A stretch of DNA of 64,000 nucleotides from Sphingobacteriales bacterium 39-19 (GTDB taxonomy: Bacteria > Bacteroidota > Bacteroidia > Chitinophagales > Chitinophagaceae): contig MKTX01000014.1 of assembly GCA_001898465.1 (NCBI GenBank), positions 1 to 64,000 of the forward strand, read 5' to 3'. The position numbers and the translations under genes are program-made. The notes below the pieces were generated by a model. That model searched no databases. It was not told the origin of the DNA and saw only the letters and a program-made list of their open reading frames with translations. Positions 8,477-16,923 of the stretch are shown here, in pieces. Numbering within the stretch: the stretch's first letter is position 1; every line of letters begins with the position of its first letter.

Positions 8477-9616
8477 TTAAAATGCTTCTTTTATTTTTTG
8501 GGCTACCGCCATCAACTCTTCATCGCTGATATTGGTACTGCAGGGAATGCTCAGGCAATGACGGTATATAAAATCTGACCGGTCGTTTTGATGATAATAG
8601 ATCTCATGGGTAAACATCCTGAGCTGGTTCATAGGTACCCAAAATGGGCGGCTTTGCATTTTAGCATCATTCAGTAATTTTAAAACCTCTCTTTGCTTTG
8701 CTGTTTTAATGGTTGGCAGCCACCAGTTGGGATTTACATCATCACTCACTTGCTGAAACTGTATATCGCCTATTCCTTGTAATTGGTCTTTATAAAACCG
8801 GATGATTTCTTTTTTACGTTTTAAAAAACCGGGTAATTGTTCCATTTGTGCCACGCCCATTGCAGCAGCCACATTTACTAAACGATAGTTATACCCTATT
8901 TCGTCATGAATATATTCAAACGGGTCGCTTTTAGCCTGGGTGGTGAGATGCTTTGCTTTTTTTGCCAGGGATTCATCATGGGTAAGGATCATACCCCCTC
9001 CGCCTGTAGTAATTATTTTATTGCCGTTGTAGCTAAAAGTGCCCAATATTCCCATGCTGCCGGCGTGTCTTCCTTTATAATAAGAACCCAAAGCCTCGGT
9101 ACTGTCTTCTACTACCATAAGATGGTGTTCGTTAGAAAGGGCCAGTAGCCGATCCATATCACAGATATTTCCCAATACATGAACAGGCATAATCACCGGT
9201 ATTCTTTTGCCGGTTTTTATATGGTAGCAAACTCCGCTTCGCTGCTCCGTTTCTGTTTCTAAAAATTGTTGTAACAGGTTTAAGTCCATTTGCCAGTTGT
9301 TTTCATCCGCATCAATCAAAACCAAACCGGCGCCTGTATATTTAATGGAATTGCATGTAGCAATAAAAGTAATATTGGGAGCGATCACTAAATCATGGGG
9401 AGTAACGCCCAGCATCACCAGGCAGGTATGCAATGCAGTAGTACCACTGCTGGTGGCCACGGCATAGGTGGTGCCCGCAAATTCGGCGCTCATTTTTTCA
9501 AACTTATCTACATAGGAACCTACGCTACTCACCCATCCTGTTTCAATACATTCCGTAACATACTTTAATTCATTACCACCCATATTAGGGCCGCTAAGTA
9601 ATAGCATAACATACAA
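8477..9616 (-). CDS. DegT/DnrJ/EryC1 (LegC/PglE-like) sugar aminotransferase
   Basis: This PLP-dependent transaminase acts on a nucleotide-linked keto sugar. In the 379-residue protein, K200 in FSYNGNKIITTGGGG is the Schiff-base lysine, E170-D171 in VVEDSTEALGS contacts PLP, and SSGTTALH lies at 56-63. The NGNKIITTGGGG block is typical of LegC and PglE type enzymes that aminate 4-keto sugars. The annotated ATG is followed by a second ATG three codons in (9607), giving MLLLSGPNM; a promoter element at 9627-9634 would place transcription start so near 9616 that 9607 is the better start. It probably works with the sugar transferase and the NeuD/PglD-like acetyltransferase at 11878. Confidence 0.88.
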   Translation of the reverse strand: MYVMLLLSGPNMGGNELKYVTECIETGWVSSVGSYVDKFEKMSAEFAGTTYAVATSSGTTALHTCLVMLGVTPHDLVIAPNITFIATCNSIKYTGAGLVLIDADENNWQMDLNLLQQFLETETEQRSGVCYHIKTGKRIPVIMPVHVLGNICDMDRLLALSNEHHLMVVEDSTEALGSYYKGRHAGSMGILGTFSYNGNKIITTGGGGMILTHDESLAKKAKHLTTQAKSDPFEYIHDEIGYNYRLVNVAAAMGVAQMEQLPGFLKRKKEIIRFYKDQLQGIGDIQFQQVSDDVNPNWWLPTIKTAKQREVLKLLNDAKMQSRPFWVPMNQLRMFTHEIYYHQNDRSDFIYRHCLSIPCSTNISDEELMAVAQKIKEAF

Positions 9617-9626
9617 TTTTGCGTTG

Positions 9627-9634
9627 CAAATGTA
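9627..9634 (-). promoter_or_regulatory. Bacteroidota -7 promoter element TACATTTG
   Basis: On the minus strand the sequence reads TACATTTG, a match to the Bacteroidota consensus TAnnTTTG, 18-27 bases before the two candidate start codons of the aminotransferase gene. I see no strong TTG at the expected -33 distance. Confidence 0.5.
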
Positions 9635-9721
9635 GATAATTTTAATGAAGCATATGTGCAGGATAAACTGTGTTCATTTTATACTAATTTGCAACCCTTA
9701 TCAGCATACGGCTCTTTGTTC

Positions 9722-10828
9722 ATGAATATAATACAGGATAATAAACCCAAAAAAATTCTATTTATTGTGCCCTATCCATTGGGTACAGCGCCATCGCAGC
9801 GATTTAGGGTAGAGCAATTTTTGCCGGCCATTCAAAAAGCCGGGATGGCCTGGCACATAAAGCCTTTTTTTAGTGCCCGGGCCTGGCATATTTTATATAA
9901 AAAAGGGTCGTTGCCCGGGAAAGGATTAGAAATCCTGAAAGGGTTGGCAAAAAGATTTTGGCTAATCCTGTTCCAGGTTCATCGGTATGATGTAATATTT
10001 ATCCACCGGGAAGCAGCGCCGCTGGGGCCACCCCTGTTTGAATGGATTATTCGTTTTATATGGCGCAGGAAATTTATTTTAGATTTTGATGATGCTATTT
10101 GGGTACCTATAATTACCCGTGAAAATAAAGGCGCAATGGCGCTTAAATGTTTTTGGAAAGTAAAATACTTGTGCAAATGGGCAGGTATAAACCTGGCCGG
10201 CAATAACTATCTCGCCGATTTTGCAATTTCCTCAGGAGCTTCAAAAGCAATTTTTTTTCCCACGGTAGTAGATACCCGCAACAGGTTTGTAATACCCGGT
10301 AGCAACACAAAAAACAGGAAACCCGTAATTGGCTGGACGGGCTCTCATTCTACCATACATTATTTAAACTCCTGCATTGAAGTATTGCAGAAGGTGAAAG
10401 AAAAAACAGATTTTACATTTGTGGTTATTGCCGACAAAAAACCCGAAATAGATATTGCGTATGAATTTGTAGCGTGGAATAAATATTCTGAAATTGAGTG
10501 CCTGAAACGTTTTGATATTGGCATCATGCCATTGAAACATACCCCTACCAGTGAAGGAAAATGCGGGTTCAAGCTGATACAATATATGGCCATGGGTATT
10601 CCTGCCATAGCGGATGATACCAGGGCAAATTCAGATATTGTTGACTCGGGCATTAACGGTTTTATTTGCCACACAGATGCTGACTGGCAACATGCCATAA
10701 CCCTATTATTACAAGATGAAACACTCCGTAAAGAAATGGGAGAAAAGGCCCGCAAGAAAGTGGAGGCACATTTTAGTTTAGCGAGCCGGGAAGGGCAATT
10801 GCTAGAAGTACTTAATTGTATTTCTTAA
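9722..10828 (+). CDS. Glycosyltransferase (GT4-like, GT-B fold)
   Basis: The protein starts MNIIQDNKPKKILFIVPYPL at the ATG 9722. An upstream in-frame GTG at 9656 would add 22 residues of unlikely sequence and is rejected. The first half contains APSQRFRVEQFLPAI and DVIFIHREAAPLGPP; the second half holds the GT-B donor-site region with GWTGSHSTIHYLN, IGIMPLKHTPTSEGKCGFKLIQYMA and MGIPAIADD. The TSEGKCGFKLIQYMA segment matches a GT4 subgroup in which Lys replaces the usual first-motif context. It is plus strand, divergent from the aminotransferase, and overlaps the end of the epimerase gene tail to tail by four bases. Acceptor and donor are unknown. Confidence 0.85.
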   Translation: MNIIQDNKPKKILFIVPYPLGTAPSQRFRVEQFLPAIQKAGMAWHIKPFFSARAWHILYKKGSLPGKGLEILKGLAKRFWLILFQVHRYDVIFIHREAAPLGPPLFEWIIRFIWRRKFILDFDDAIWVPIITRENKGAMALKCFWKVKYLCKWAGINLAGNNYLADFAISSGASKAIFFPTVVDTRNRFVIPGSNTKNRKPVIGWTGSHSTIHYLNSCIEVLQKVKEKTDFTFVVIADKKPEIDIAYEFVAWNKYSEIECLKRFDIGIMPLKHTPTSEGKCGFKLIQYMAMGIPAIADDTRANSDIVDSGINGFICHTDADWQHAITLLLQDETLRKEMGEKARKKVEAHFSLASREGQLLEVLNCIS

Positions 10829-11796
10829 GTATTCCGGAATTTTTGTGCGAATGAATCGGTAACAATCCCGGTGCTGAGTAATGTATATATTTCTTTAATT
10901 CCGTCGGGTACTTTTTTTGTGATGGTATAACCCAGTGTATTTTTTATTTTATCGAAGTTTACCCGGTAATCCCTGGGGTCTTCGTTCATTTCTACATAAT
11001 TCACTTTTACATTTGGCACCACTTTACACACTTCTTCTATAATCATGCCTTTGTTATAATTCTCATCGGTACTGCCCACATTAAATACGTTGGCACGCAC
11101 TTTATCTTCCGGGCTTTCTATTACCAAAATAACGGCACGGGCCAGGTCATCTACATGGCAATAAGGCCGCCAAAACTGGGCTCCCCAAATTTCCTGTTCG
11201 CCCTTAATGGTTGCATTACGGGTAAACTCATTTACTGTTAAGTCAAAACGGATGCGGGGCGAAAAACCATATACGGTACTAAAGCGCAGTGCAGTACTGC
11301 AGATATTACTATCTTTCCTTTCTTCCAGTAAATATTTTTCGAATTTCACTTTTAACTCGGCATATAATGAAACGGGCCGCAGTTCCGAGGTTTCGGTAAC
11401 AAAAGAATCGGGATCGGGCATTTTACCATAGTTACTACAGGTGCTGGCAAAAACAAAACGTTTAATGCCTGCTTTTTCGGCTGCTTCAAAAAGCTCTACA
11501 CTTCCTGTCCAGTTTGTATCATGTGCCAGGTCGCTATATTTTTTGCAGGCAGGATCGCCTACGATCGCAGCCAGGTGTGCAATTGCATCAATCCCCTCTA
11601 AGGCACGGTTTACATCGGCCGCATGGCGTACATCCCCTTTTAAAAATTCAAAATTGGGATGCAGCATTACATCGTATAAAGCTTCTCCACCAAACATCAG
11701 GCTATCAAAAGCCCTTACTTTATATCCTTTATGCAGCAATTGACGTACCAGTACAGAACCAATATAACCTGCACCTCCTGTAACTAAAACCTTCAT
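10825..11796 (-). CDS. NAD-dependent epimerase/dehydratase (extended SDR)
   Basis: This 323-residue nucleotide-sugar-modifying enzyme has a Rossmann motif TGGAGYIG at 6-13, catalytic Y145-x3-K149 in LYAELK, and the S/T pair in FASTCSNYG at about 116-124. HLAAIVGDPAC and the DDLARA and NVGSTDENY blocks place it with UDP-glucose 4-epimerase-like and NDP-hexose dehydratase-like SDRs. The exact reaction cannot be read from sequence. It has its own promoter element at 11816-11823 and an 81-base gap from the acyltransferase gene upstream. It belongs to the polysaccharide locus by position. Confidence 0.85.
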   Translation of the reverse strand: MKVLVTGGAGYIGSVLVRQLLHKGYKVRAFDSLMFGGEALYDVMLHPNFEFLKGDVRHAADVNRALEGIDAIAHLAAIVGDPACKKYSDLAHDTNWTGSVELFEAAEKAGIKRFVFASTCSNYGKMPDPDSFVTETSELRPVSLYAELKVKFEKYLLEERKDSNICSTALRFSTVYGFSPRIRFDLTVNEFTRNATIKGEQEIWGAQFWRPYCHVDDLARAVILVIESPEDKVRANVFNVGSTDENYNKGMIIEEVCKVVPNVKVNYVEMNEDPRDYRVNFDKIKNTLGYTITKKVPDGIKEIYTLLSTGIVTDSFAQKFRNT

Positions 11797-11815
11797 AATT
11801 ATTAAAATTTCCCGG

Positions 11816-11823
11816 CAAAGATA
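11816..11823 (-). promoter_or_regulatory. Bacteroidota -7 promoter element TATCTTTG
   Basis: The minus strand reads TATCTTTG, an exact TAnnTTTG match, 20 bases before the ATG of the SDR gene. This suggests that the gene at 10825-11796 is transcribed independently of the upstream acyltransferase. Confidence 0.55.
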
Positions 11824-11877
11824 TGGTAAACTAATATTGAAAAATAAATACAGATCCTATTTGCTGCCGGCCTTATG

Positions 11878-12498
11878 CTATTTCATTTTTAATACCCGGG
11901 CCGGGTTGCCTACTACGGTTACAGCATCGGGAATATCTTTTACTACCACCGATCCTGCACCGATCATTACATTTTTTCCGATCTTTATTCCTTCTTTTAC
12001 AACAGCGCCTGCGCCTACAAAAGAATGATCGCCCAATTTTACATTTCCGCATAATACAGCGCCCGGCCCCACGTGGCTAAACTCGCCAATTTCACACTCA
12101 TGTTCAATAATACAGCCCGTGTTACAAATAGCTCCTATGCATACCCTGGCCAGGGCATTGATTGTTACCTGTGCAGAAACCATTACCCCGTGCCCGGCAA
12201 TACTTACACTATCATCAATAATAGCTGAAGGATGAACCGCATTTACCGGGAACAGGTTTTGCCCGGCAAGCTGGTAATAAATATTTTTACGAATGGTATT
12301 ATTGCCAATGGCTATAAAAAACTTTTGTTGCTGCATGGCCTCCAATCCTGCTACCGACATTTCGTTTCCGTAATACCGTAACGAAAATGGATTCTGTTCT
12401 TTTTCTTCCTTATCGCAATACCCGTTAACATGTAAGCATAAGGCCATAAAAATGCCATGAACTACATAAGCATGGCCGGAGTATCCAATAAGTATCAT
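11878..12498 (-). CDS. NeuD/PglD-family sugar O/N-acyltransferase
   Basis: The 206-residue protein begins MILIGYSGHAYVV, the N-terminal nucleotide-sugar-binding Rossmann-like strand of the NeuD/PglD family. From about residue 90 to the end it is a left-handed beta-helix of hexapeptide repeats (NTGCIIEHECEIGEFSHVGP, VGAGAVVKEGIKIGKNVMIG). H133 in IIEHECEIG is the expected catalytic histidine, and the C-terminus GNPARVLKMK is typical. Homologs acetylate UDP-4-amino-sugars (PglD, bacillosamine) or sialic acids (NeuD). With the PglE-like aminotransferase and PglC-like transferase nearby, a 2,4-diacetamido sugar is a reasonable inference; the 4,6-dehydratase of that route is not in view. Confidence 0.87.
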   Translation of the reverse strand: MILIGYSGHAYVVHGIFMALCLHVNGYCDKEEKEQNPFSLRYYGNEMSVAGLEAMQQQKFFIAIGNNTIRKNIYYQLAGQNLFPVNAVHPSAIIDDSVSIAGHGVMVSAQVTINALARVCIGAICNTGCIIEHECEIGEFSHVGPGAVLCGNVKLGDHSFVGAGAVVKEGIKIGKNVMIGAGSVVVKDIPDAVTVVGNPARVLKMK

Positions 12499-12607
12499 AA
12501 CGTGGAATTAGAATTTTAAAACAGGATTTTTTTTAATTCATACCGTTTATCATTAAGCAAAGCCCCTGTACTGCCTGTTACTAAAGATAAAGATAGATAT
12601 TCATGGG

Positions 12608-13813
12608 TCAATTATGGAGCCGCTTATTCTCCTTTACCAGCTTATTGTATTCCTGCAGCATGTGTTGCCAAAAAACTTCCCGCTTATATTTTTCAATTAC
12701 CATAGCATGCAAAGTTCTGGCTTTTTGTTTCATTTCATCTGCTTGCTGTAATGCATGCTGAATGGCCTCTTTTAAAGCACCAGTATCTTTTACGGCAAAT
12801 AAACTTCCGGTATTTTCTGTTACAATATCTGTATTGCCACCAATCCTGCTGCACAGTATGGGTAATTGCATGGCAGCGGCCTCTAACAGTACATTGGGAA
12901 ATCCTTCCCGGTAGGTAGGGAATACAAAATAATTTGCAAGCGCCATATAATATTCTACTTTATCTGTCCAAGAAACATGCAAAATATCCCGGTTGTGTAA
13001 AATTTCATGGTATATATCTTCCGGAATCGGATCCAGTTCTTCTTCATATTGCCCTACCAGCATGAGCTTTAAGCCGGGTATTTGTTTTTTGAGCGCCTTA
13101 AAGGCGGTAACCAATTCTACAATTCCTTTATCTTTTACCAGCCGGCCTACAAATAATAAGTAACAGGCTTGGGGGTTATATTGTATTTTATCTTTTATTT
13201 CATTTAATTGATCATTGGCTATGGCATCCGGGTGAAACCGTAAAGTATCTATTCCATTAGAAGAACCCTGGCCAATAACGGTTAATTTTCCAGGAGAACA
13301 AAAACGATGCTTTAAGATGTATTCTTTTAATGAATTACTATTGGGCCATACTTGTGTAGCTGCTGCATAAGTGATCATTTCTACCGCTTGCAATATTTTT
13401 AATGTAAGGCCATGCGCCACCATAAGGGGCAGGCCGGCAACCGTATGAATGCGTATAGGAACCCGGCAAAACCAGGCCGCAATCATTCCCAGCAAGCCGG
13501 CTTTGGGTGTTTCGGTATGTACAATGGCAGGCTTTTCTTTGCGAAAAAGGCGGATGAGTAAATAAAGCGCTTTCAGATCTTTTAGGGGTGTTATCTTCCT
13601 TGTCATGGGAACCACTGTATGCGGGCATTCCTCCTGCTTCTTTACCAAATCTAATTCTTTGCCTGCAGCGCTTACCAATAACACCTCGTAGCCATGATTA
13701 TGCATAAAAGAGGGCTGCCCATTTAGCGGGTAGGCCAGGGCAATGGGAACGGTAGTAATACGTATCAGTTTTGGTTTTTGTAGCAAAAGATCTGTTTGGT
13801 TAAAGCTGGGCAA
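12608..13813 (-). CDS. Glycosyltransferase family 4 (tandem copy A)
   Basis: This GT-B retaining glycosyltransferase of about 400 residues shares blocks KPKLIRITTVP, GKEL, VPMTRKITP, TPKAGLLGM and RIHTVAGLPLMV with the next gene upstream, so the two are tandem paralogs. The GT4 EX7E motif is intact in REGFPNVLLEAAAM. LLFVGRLVKDKGIVELV is the usual central nucleotide-binding strand. The frame opens with TTG at 13813 and has no ATG before the conserved KPKLIR block; comparison with copy B suggests that the true start may be a few codons further in. Likely cytoplasmic face of the membrane, acting on the lipid-linked repeat unit. Donor sugar unknown. Confidence 0.88.
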   Translation of the reverse strand: MPSFNQTDLLLQKPKLIRITTVPIALAYPLNGQPSFMHNHGYEVLLVSAAGKELDLVKKQEECPHTVVPMTRKITPLKDLKALYLLIRLFRKEKPAIVHTETPKAGLLGMIAAWFCRVPIRIHTVAGLPLMVAHGLTLKILQAVEMITYAAATQVWPNSNSLKEYILKHRFCSPGKLTVIGQGSSNGIDTLRFHPDAIANDQLNEIKDKIQYNPQACYLLFVGRLVKDKGIVELVTAFKALKKQIPGLKLMLVGQYEEELDPIPEDIYHEILHNRDILHVSWTDKVEYYMALANYFVFPTYREGFPNVLLEAAAMQLPILCSRIGGNTDIVTENTGSLFAVKDTGALKEAIQHALQQADEMKQKARTLHAMVIEKYKREVFWQHMLQEYNKLVKENKRLHN

Positions 13814-13916
13814 AATTAACGGTTATAAGGCGCTGCACAAATGTTGCCTGTAATTTTATTTATAAAAAAAGTATTCCCGGTAAGAAATACTTTTTTAAAG
13901 AATTACATGAATAAAT

Positions 13917-15191
13917 TCAGGAAACTGCTTTTTGCTTATTGTAATCCGGCATCCATAATGGGTACATCCATCCCGGCACCACATCCCGGTGGGTGGGTGA
14001 AACGGTTGCAGCAGCTTTTGCCTGCCGGGTTTGCAATTGTGAATATTCCAATAATATTTTTTCCCATACCTGGGTGGTTTTAAATTCCCGGTGAATATAA
14101 TCATGCAATTGAGATGCCATCTGCATCATTTCTGCTTTTTGCATTAAACTATATTCAATTTTTTCTGCCAGGCTTTGCACATTCCGGGTATTGAATAAAA
14201 GCCCGGTTTGATGGTTTTGTACAATATCAATATTACCACAAATAGAGCTGCAGATGATGGGCAGCTTCATGGCACCTGCTTGCAGGAGTACATTGGGAAA
14301 CCCTTCCCTGTGCGAAGGAAAAACAAAAGTAGTTGCCAGTTGCATATAATATTCCACATCGTTTGTCCAGCCAACATGTATCACATCGGGATTCTGTTGA
14401 ATGTTTTCCATCGTATGCTGTGGTAAGGGGTCTAGCCCGCTTTCAAAATCGCCCAGTAATAATAATTTTAAACGAGTATGAGATTTTTGTAACCGGGTAA
14501 ATGCATCTACCAGTTCTATTATCCCTTTATCTTTCACCAGGCGGCCGGTAAATAATAAATAATTGTATGAGCTATTATAGTGAATGCTTTCTTTTATTTC
14601 TGCCAGTTTACGGGGATCCAGTATTTGAGGATTGTATCGTTGCAGGTTTATTCCATTGGAGGAGCCTTTGCCAATGATATTTATTTTTTCCGGCCGGGTA
14701 AGTTTTTGCTCTAGAATATATTTTTTAAGCGAGGGGCTATTGGGCCATATGGTAGAAGCACAGCAGTAGGTAAGCTTCTCAATATATTTTAGTAAAGTAA
14801 ATTTCGCTCCGTGTTCTACCATCAGGGGCAAGCCGGCCACAGTATGTATTCTTGTTTTTACACCACAAATGCGGGCTGCCAACATACCCAGCAAGCCGGC
14901 TTTAGGAGTATGTGAATGTACAATATCGGGCTTTTCCTTAATAAATATTTTGATGAGCTGGAATAAACATTTTAAATCTTGTATAGGGGTGATCTTCCTC
15001 GTCATGGGAACAATCAGGTGCCTGCATTTTTCTTGTTGCAGTACTTCGGTAAGTTCTTTACCCTCTGCACTAATCATAATTACATCGTACCCGCTGGTGC
15101 TCATATAATTCATTTGGCCTTGCAATAAATAGCGCAATGCCATGGGTACCGTGGTAATTCTTATCAGTTTGGGTTTATTCGTCTTTTGCAT
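13917..15191 (-). CDS. Glycosyltransferase family 4 (tandem copy B)
   Basis: The 424-residue protein is a paralog of the gene immediately downstream and collinear over nearly its full length. The main difference in the active site is that the second Glu of the EX7E motif is Gln here (REGFPNVLLQAGAM), a variant also seen in other Bacteroidota GT4 enzymes. A C-terminal tail of about 30 residues (after LEYSQLQ) is absent from copy A. It starts with ATG and is divergent from the polymerase-like gene across a 379-base gap. Two diverged copies suggest two similar linkages using related donors. Confidence 0.88.
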   Translation of the reverse strand: MQKTNKPKLIRITTVPMALRYLLQGQMNYMSTSGYDVIMISAEGKELTEVLQQEKCRHLIVPMTRKITPIQDLKCLFQLIKIFIKEKPDIVHSHTPKAGLLGMLAARICGVKTRIHTVAGLPLMVEHGAKFTLLKYIEKLTYCCASTIWPNSPSLKKYILEQKLTRPEKINIIGKGSSNGINLQRYNPQILDPRKLAEIKESIHYNSSYNYLLFTGRLVKDKGIIELVDAFTRLQKSHTRLKLLLLGDFESGLDPLPQHTMENIQQNPDVIHVGWTNDVEYYMQLATTFVFPSHREGFPNVLLQAGAMKLPIICSSICGNIDIVQNHQTGLLFNTRNVQSLAEKIEYSLMQKAEMMQMASQLHDYIHREFKTTQVWEKILLEYSQLQTRQAKAAATVSPTHRDVVPGWMYPLWMPDYNKQKAVS

Positions 15192-15570
15192 GCTTAAGAT
15201 GGTTGTTTTCTGTACATGAAAAACACAAGCTGCAAATTAATGGGCTACAACAGGGGCTGGCTTACCTCCTTTTCAATCTGTTTACCCGGCTTTTCATCTA
15301 CTATTGGATATTTACCTAACGTATGCGTAAAATAATTATTGTGTACCTGTTTTATTTTGTACCCTATTACAAGGAGCAATCTATCAATACATTAGCCCCA
15401 TTTTTAAAGTTCCCGGGGGGATGAATCCATACACCGCATCATGCTATATTTACAAACTATACTATGTATTTTAATTTTTAAGACTTTCAAAATCAATTGC
15501 CTTACTTCAAATTGAATACTTAATTTTAACTTATTGACTCATTTGCTAAACAGGCCCCAGGGATTACTCT
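15192..15570. other. Divergent intergenic region, 379 bases
   Basis: It separates the minus-strand glycosyltransferase from the plus-strand polymerase-like gene and must hold both promoters. I find no exact TAnnTTTG element. A 33-codon plus-strand frame at 15323-15424 (MRKIIIVYLFYFVPYYKEQ...) has a glycosyltransferase-like hydrophobic first strand and could be a remnant of a lost gene, but it is too short to call. No hairpin terminator or repeat is evident. Confidence 0.4.
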
Positions 15571-16923
15571 ATGGATATATTAGATTTTATTGCCTTTTTT
15601 ATATACATAATTATCTTTTCCCTAATTTTTTCTGTTTTTAGAAAAAAGATAAAAAATGTAGAATTAAGAGCCTACCACAAATACGCATTTTGGATAAAAG
15701 TGTTTGCTTGTTTTAGCTATTCTATTTTTGTACTCTATATTGTAAAGGGTGGCGATACTATGGACCTGTATTATCCGGAGGGATTAAATATGTTCAGGCG
15801 TATTTTAAATGGGGCAAACAGTTATGATCTTTTACTGGGCTCTGTAGATAATATAGATCCCAACACCCTGGCAAACCCGAACCAAATGGGTTATTTAAGA
15901 GACCCCAGTAATTTATTTACAATCCGGTTTACTGCCATATTGTGTTTCCTTTCTTTTGGTAAATTTTTAGTGGTAAACCTTTTTTATGCCATGATCGCAT
16001 TCACCGGTATTTGGAAATTATACCGCTTTTTTGCTGAACAGTTTCCTGATATGCGTAAACCTTTCGCATTTGCCATTTTATTATTACCCACATTCACCTT
16101 TTGGAGTTCGGGCATTTTAAAAGACCCGTTAGCTGTGTCAGCTTTAGGCTGGTTTACTTTTGCTTTGTTTCAGCTTGCAGTAGAAAAGAAAAATTTGATT
16201 CGGAATCTACTTATCATCATCATTACTTTTTATGTATTCTCGGTGATAAAAATTTATATAATCATTGCCTATTTACCCGCTTTTTCTATTTTTCTATTGT
16301 TAAAAAATGCACAGCTTCTTAAAAACCCGGTATTTAAGTTCATGCTTATTGTTGGTTTTATCATTATAAGTGTAATCAGTTTTTCTGCCATTGCCACCCG
16401 TATGCAAAATGCAATTGCCGATTATGCCGGTGAAGATATTGTGGAAGGTATTTCGGAATACCAGCAAACCTATAAGAAAAAACAGCAGAGTAGCGAGGGC
16501 GCCTATTTTTCGTTGGGTGTAGAATTTGATGGAACCGTGGGAAGCTTATTAAAAGTAGCGCCCATGGCTGTTATTGCTACGCTTTACCGGCCTTTTTTAT
16601 GGGAGAGCAGAAATATTTCTACACTACTTTCTTCATTAGAAAGTTTATTCATGATGCTATTTACCCTGTACGTGATTTTTAAGGTGGGGTTAATCAGGTT
16701 TATTCGTACCATTATAAAAAAGCCCATTGTTTTGTATTGCTATTTCTTCTCGATCAGCTTTGCATTATTTGTGGGTGCTACTACGCTTAATTTTGGTACA
16801 CTGGTTCGGTATAAAATTCCGTGTATGCCATTTTATGTAATCTCTTTATTCATGATTTTATATTTCAATAAAAATAAAAAAATTAAAAACACGGAAAATA
16901 CGGCAGTTCCGGTACCGGTTTAA
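15571..16923 (+). CDS. Polytopic membrane protein, candidate polysaccharide polymerase (Wzy-like), paralog 1
   Basis: The 450-residue protein has about ten hydrophobic segments and short loops, within the size range of Wzy O-antigen or capsule polymerases, which never show strong sequence conservation. It shares the blocks SGILKD (about 185), ATLYRPFLWE (about 335), SSLESLF and LNFGTLVRYKIP near the C-terminus with the protein at 27711-29045, so the two are paralogs. A hydrophilic loop of about 50 residues precedes ATLYRPFLWE. It is plus strand amid minus-strand genes and overlaps the next glycosyltransferase tail to tail by four bases. The polymerase role is inferred from topology and locus; no family name can be given from sequence. 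Confidence 0.7.
   Translation: MDILDFIAFFIYIIIFSLIFSVFRKKIKNVELRAYHKYAFWIKVFACFSYSIFVLYIVKGGDTMDLYYPEGLNMFRRILNGANSYDLLLGSVDNIDPNTLANPNQMGYLRDPSNLFTIRFTAILCFLSFGKFLVVNLFYAMIAFTGIWKLYRFFAEQFPDMRKPFAFAILLLPTFTFWSSGILKDPLAVSALGWFTFALFQLAVEKKNLIRNLLIIIITFYVFSVIKIYIIIAYLPAFSIFLLLKNAQLLKNPVFKFMLIVGFIIISVISFSAIATRMQNAIADYAGEDIVEGISEYQQTYKKKQQSSEGAYFSLGVEFDGTVGSLLKVAPMAVIATLYRPFLWESRNISTLLSSLESLFMMLFTLYVIFKVGLIRFIRTIIKKPIVLYCYFFSISFALFVGATTLNFGTLVRYKIPCMPFYVISLFMILYFNKNKKIKNTENTAVPVPV

Noticed and set aside
15323..15424. 33-codon frame with a hydrophobic first strand in the divergent gap
   Set aside because: Too short and without family match; kept only as a remark in the intergenic entry.
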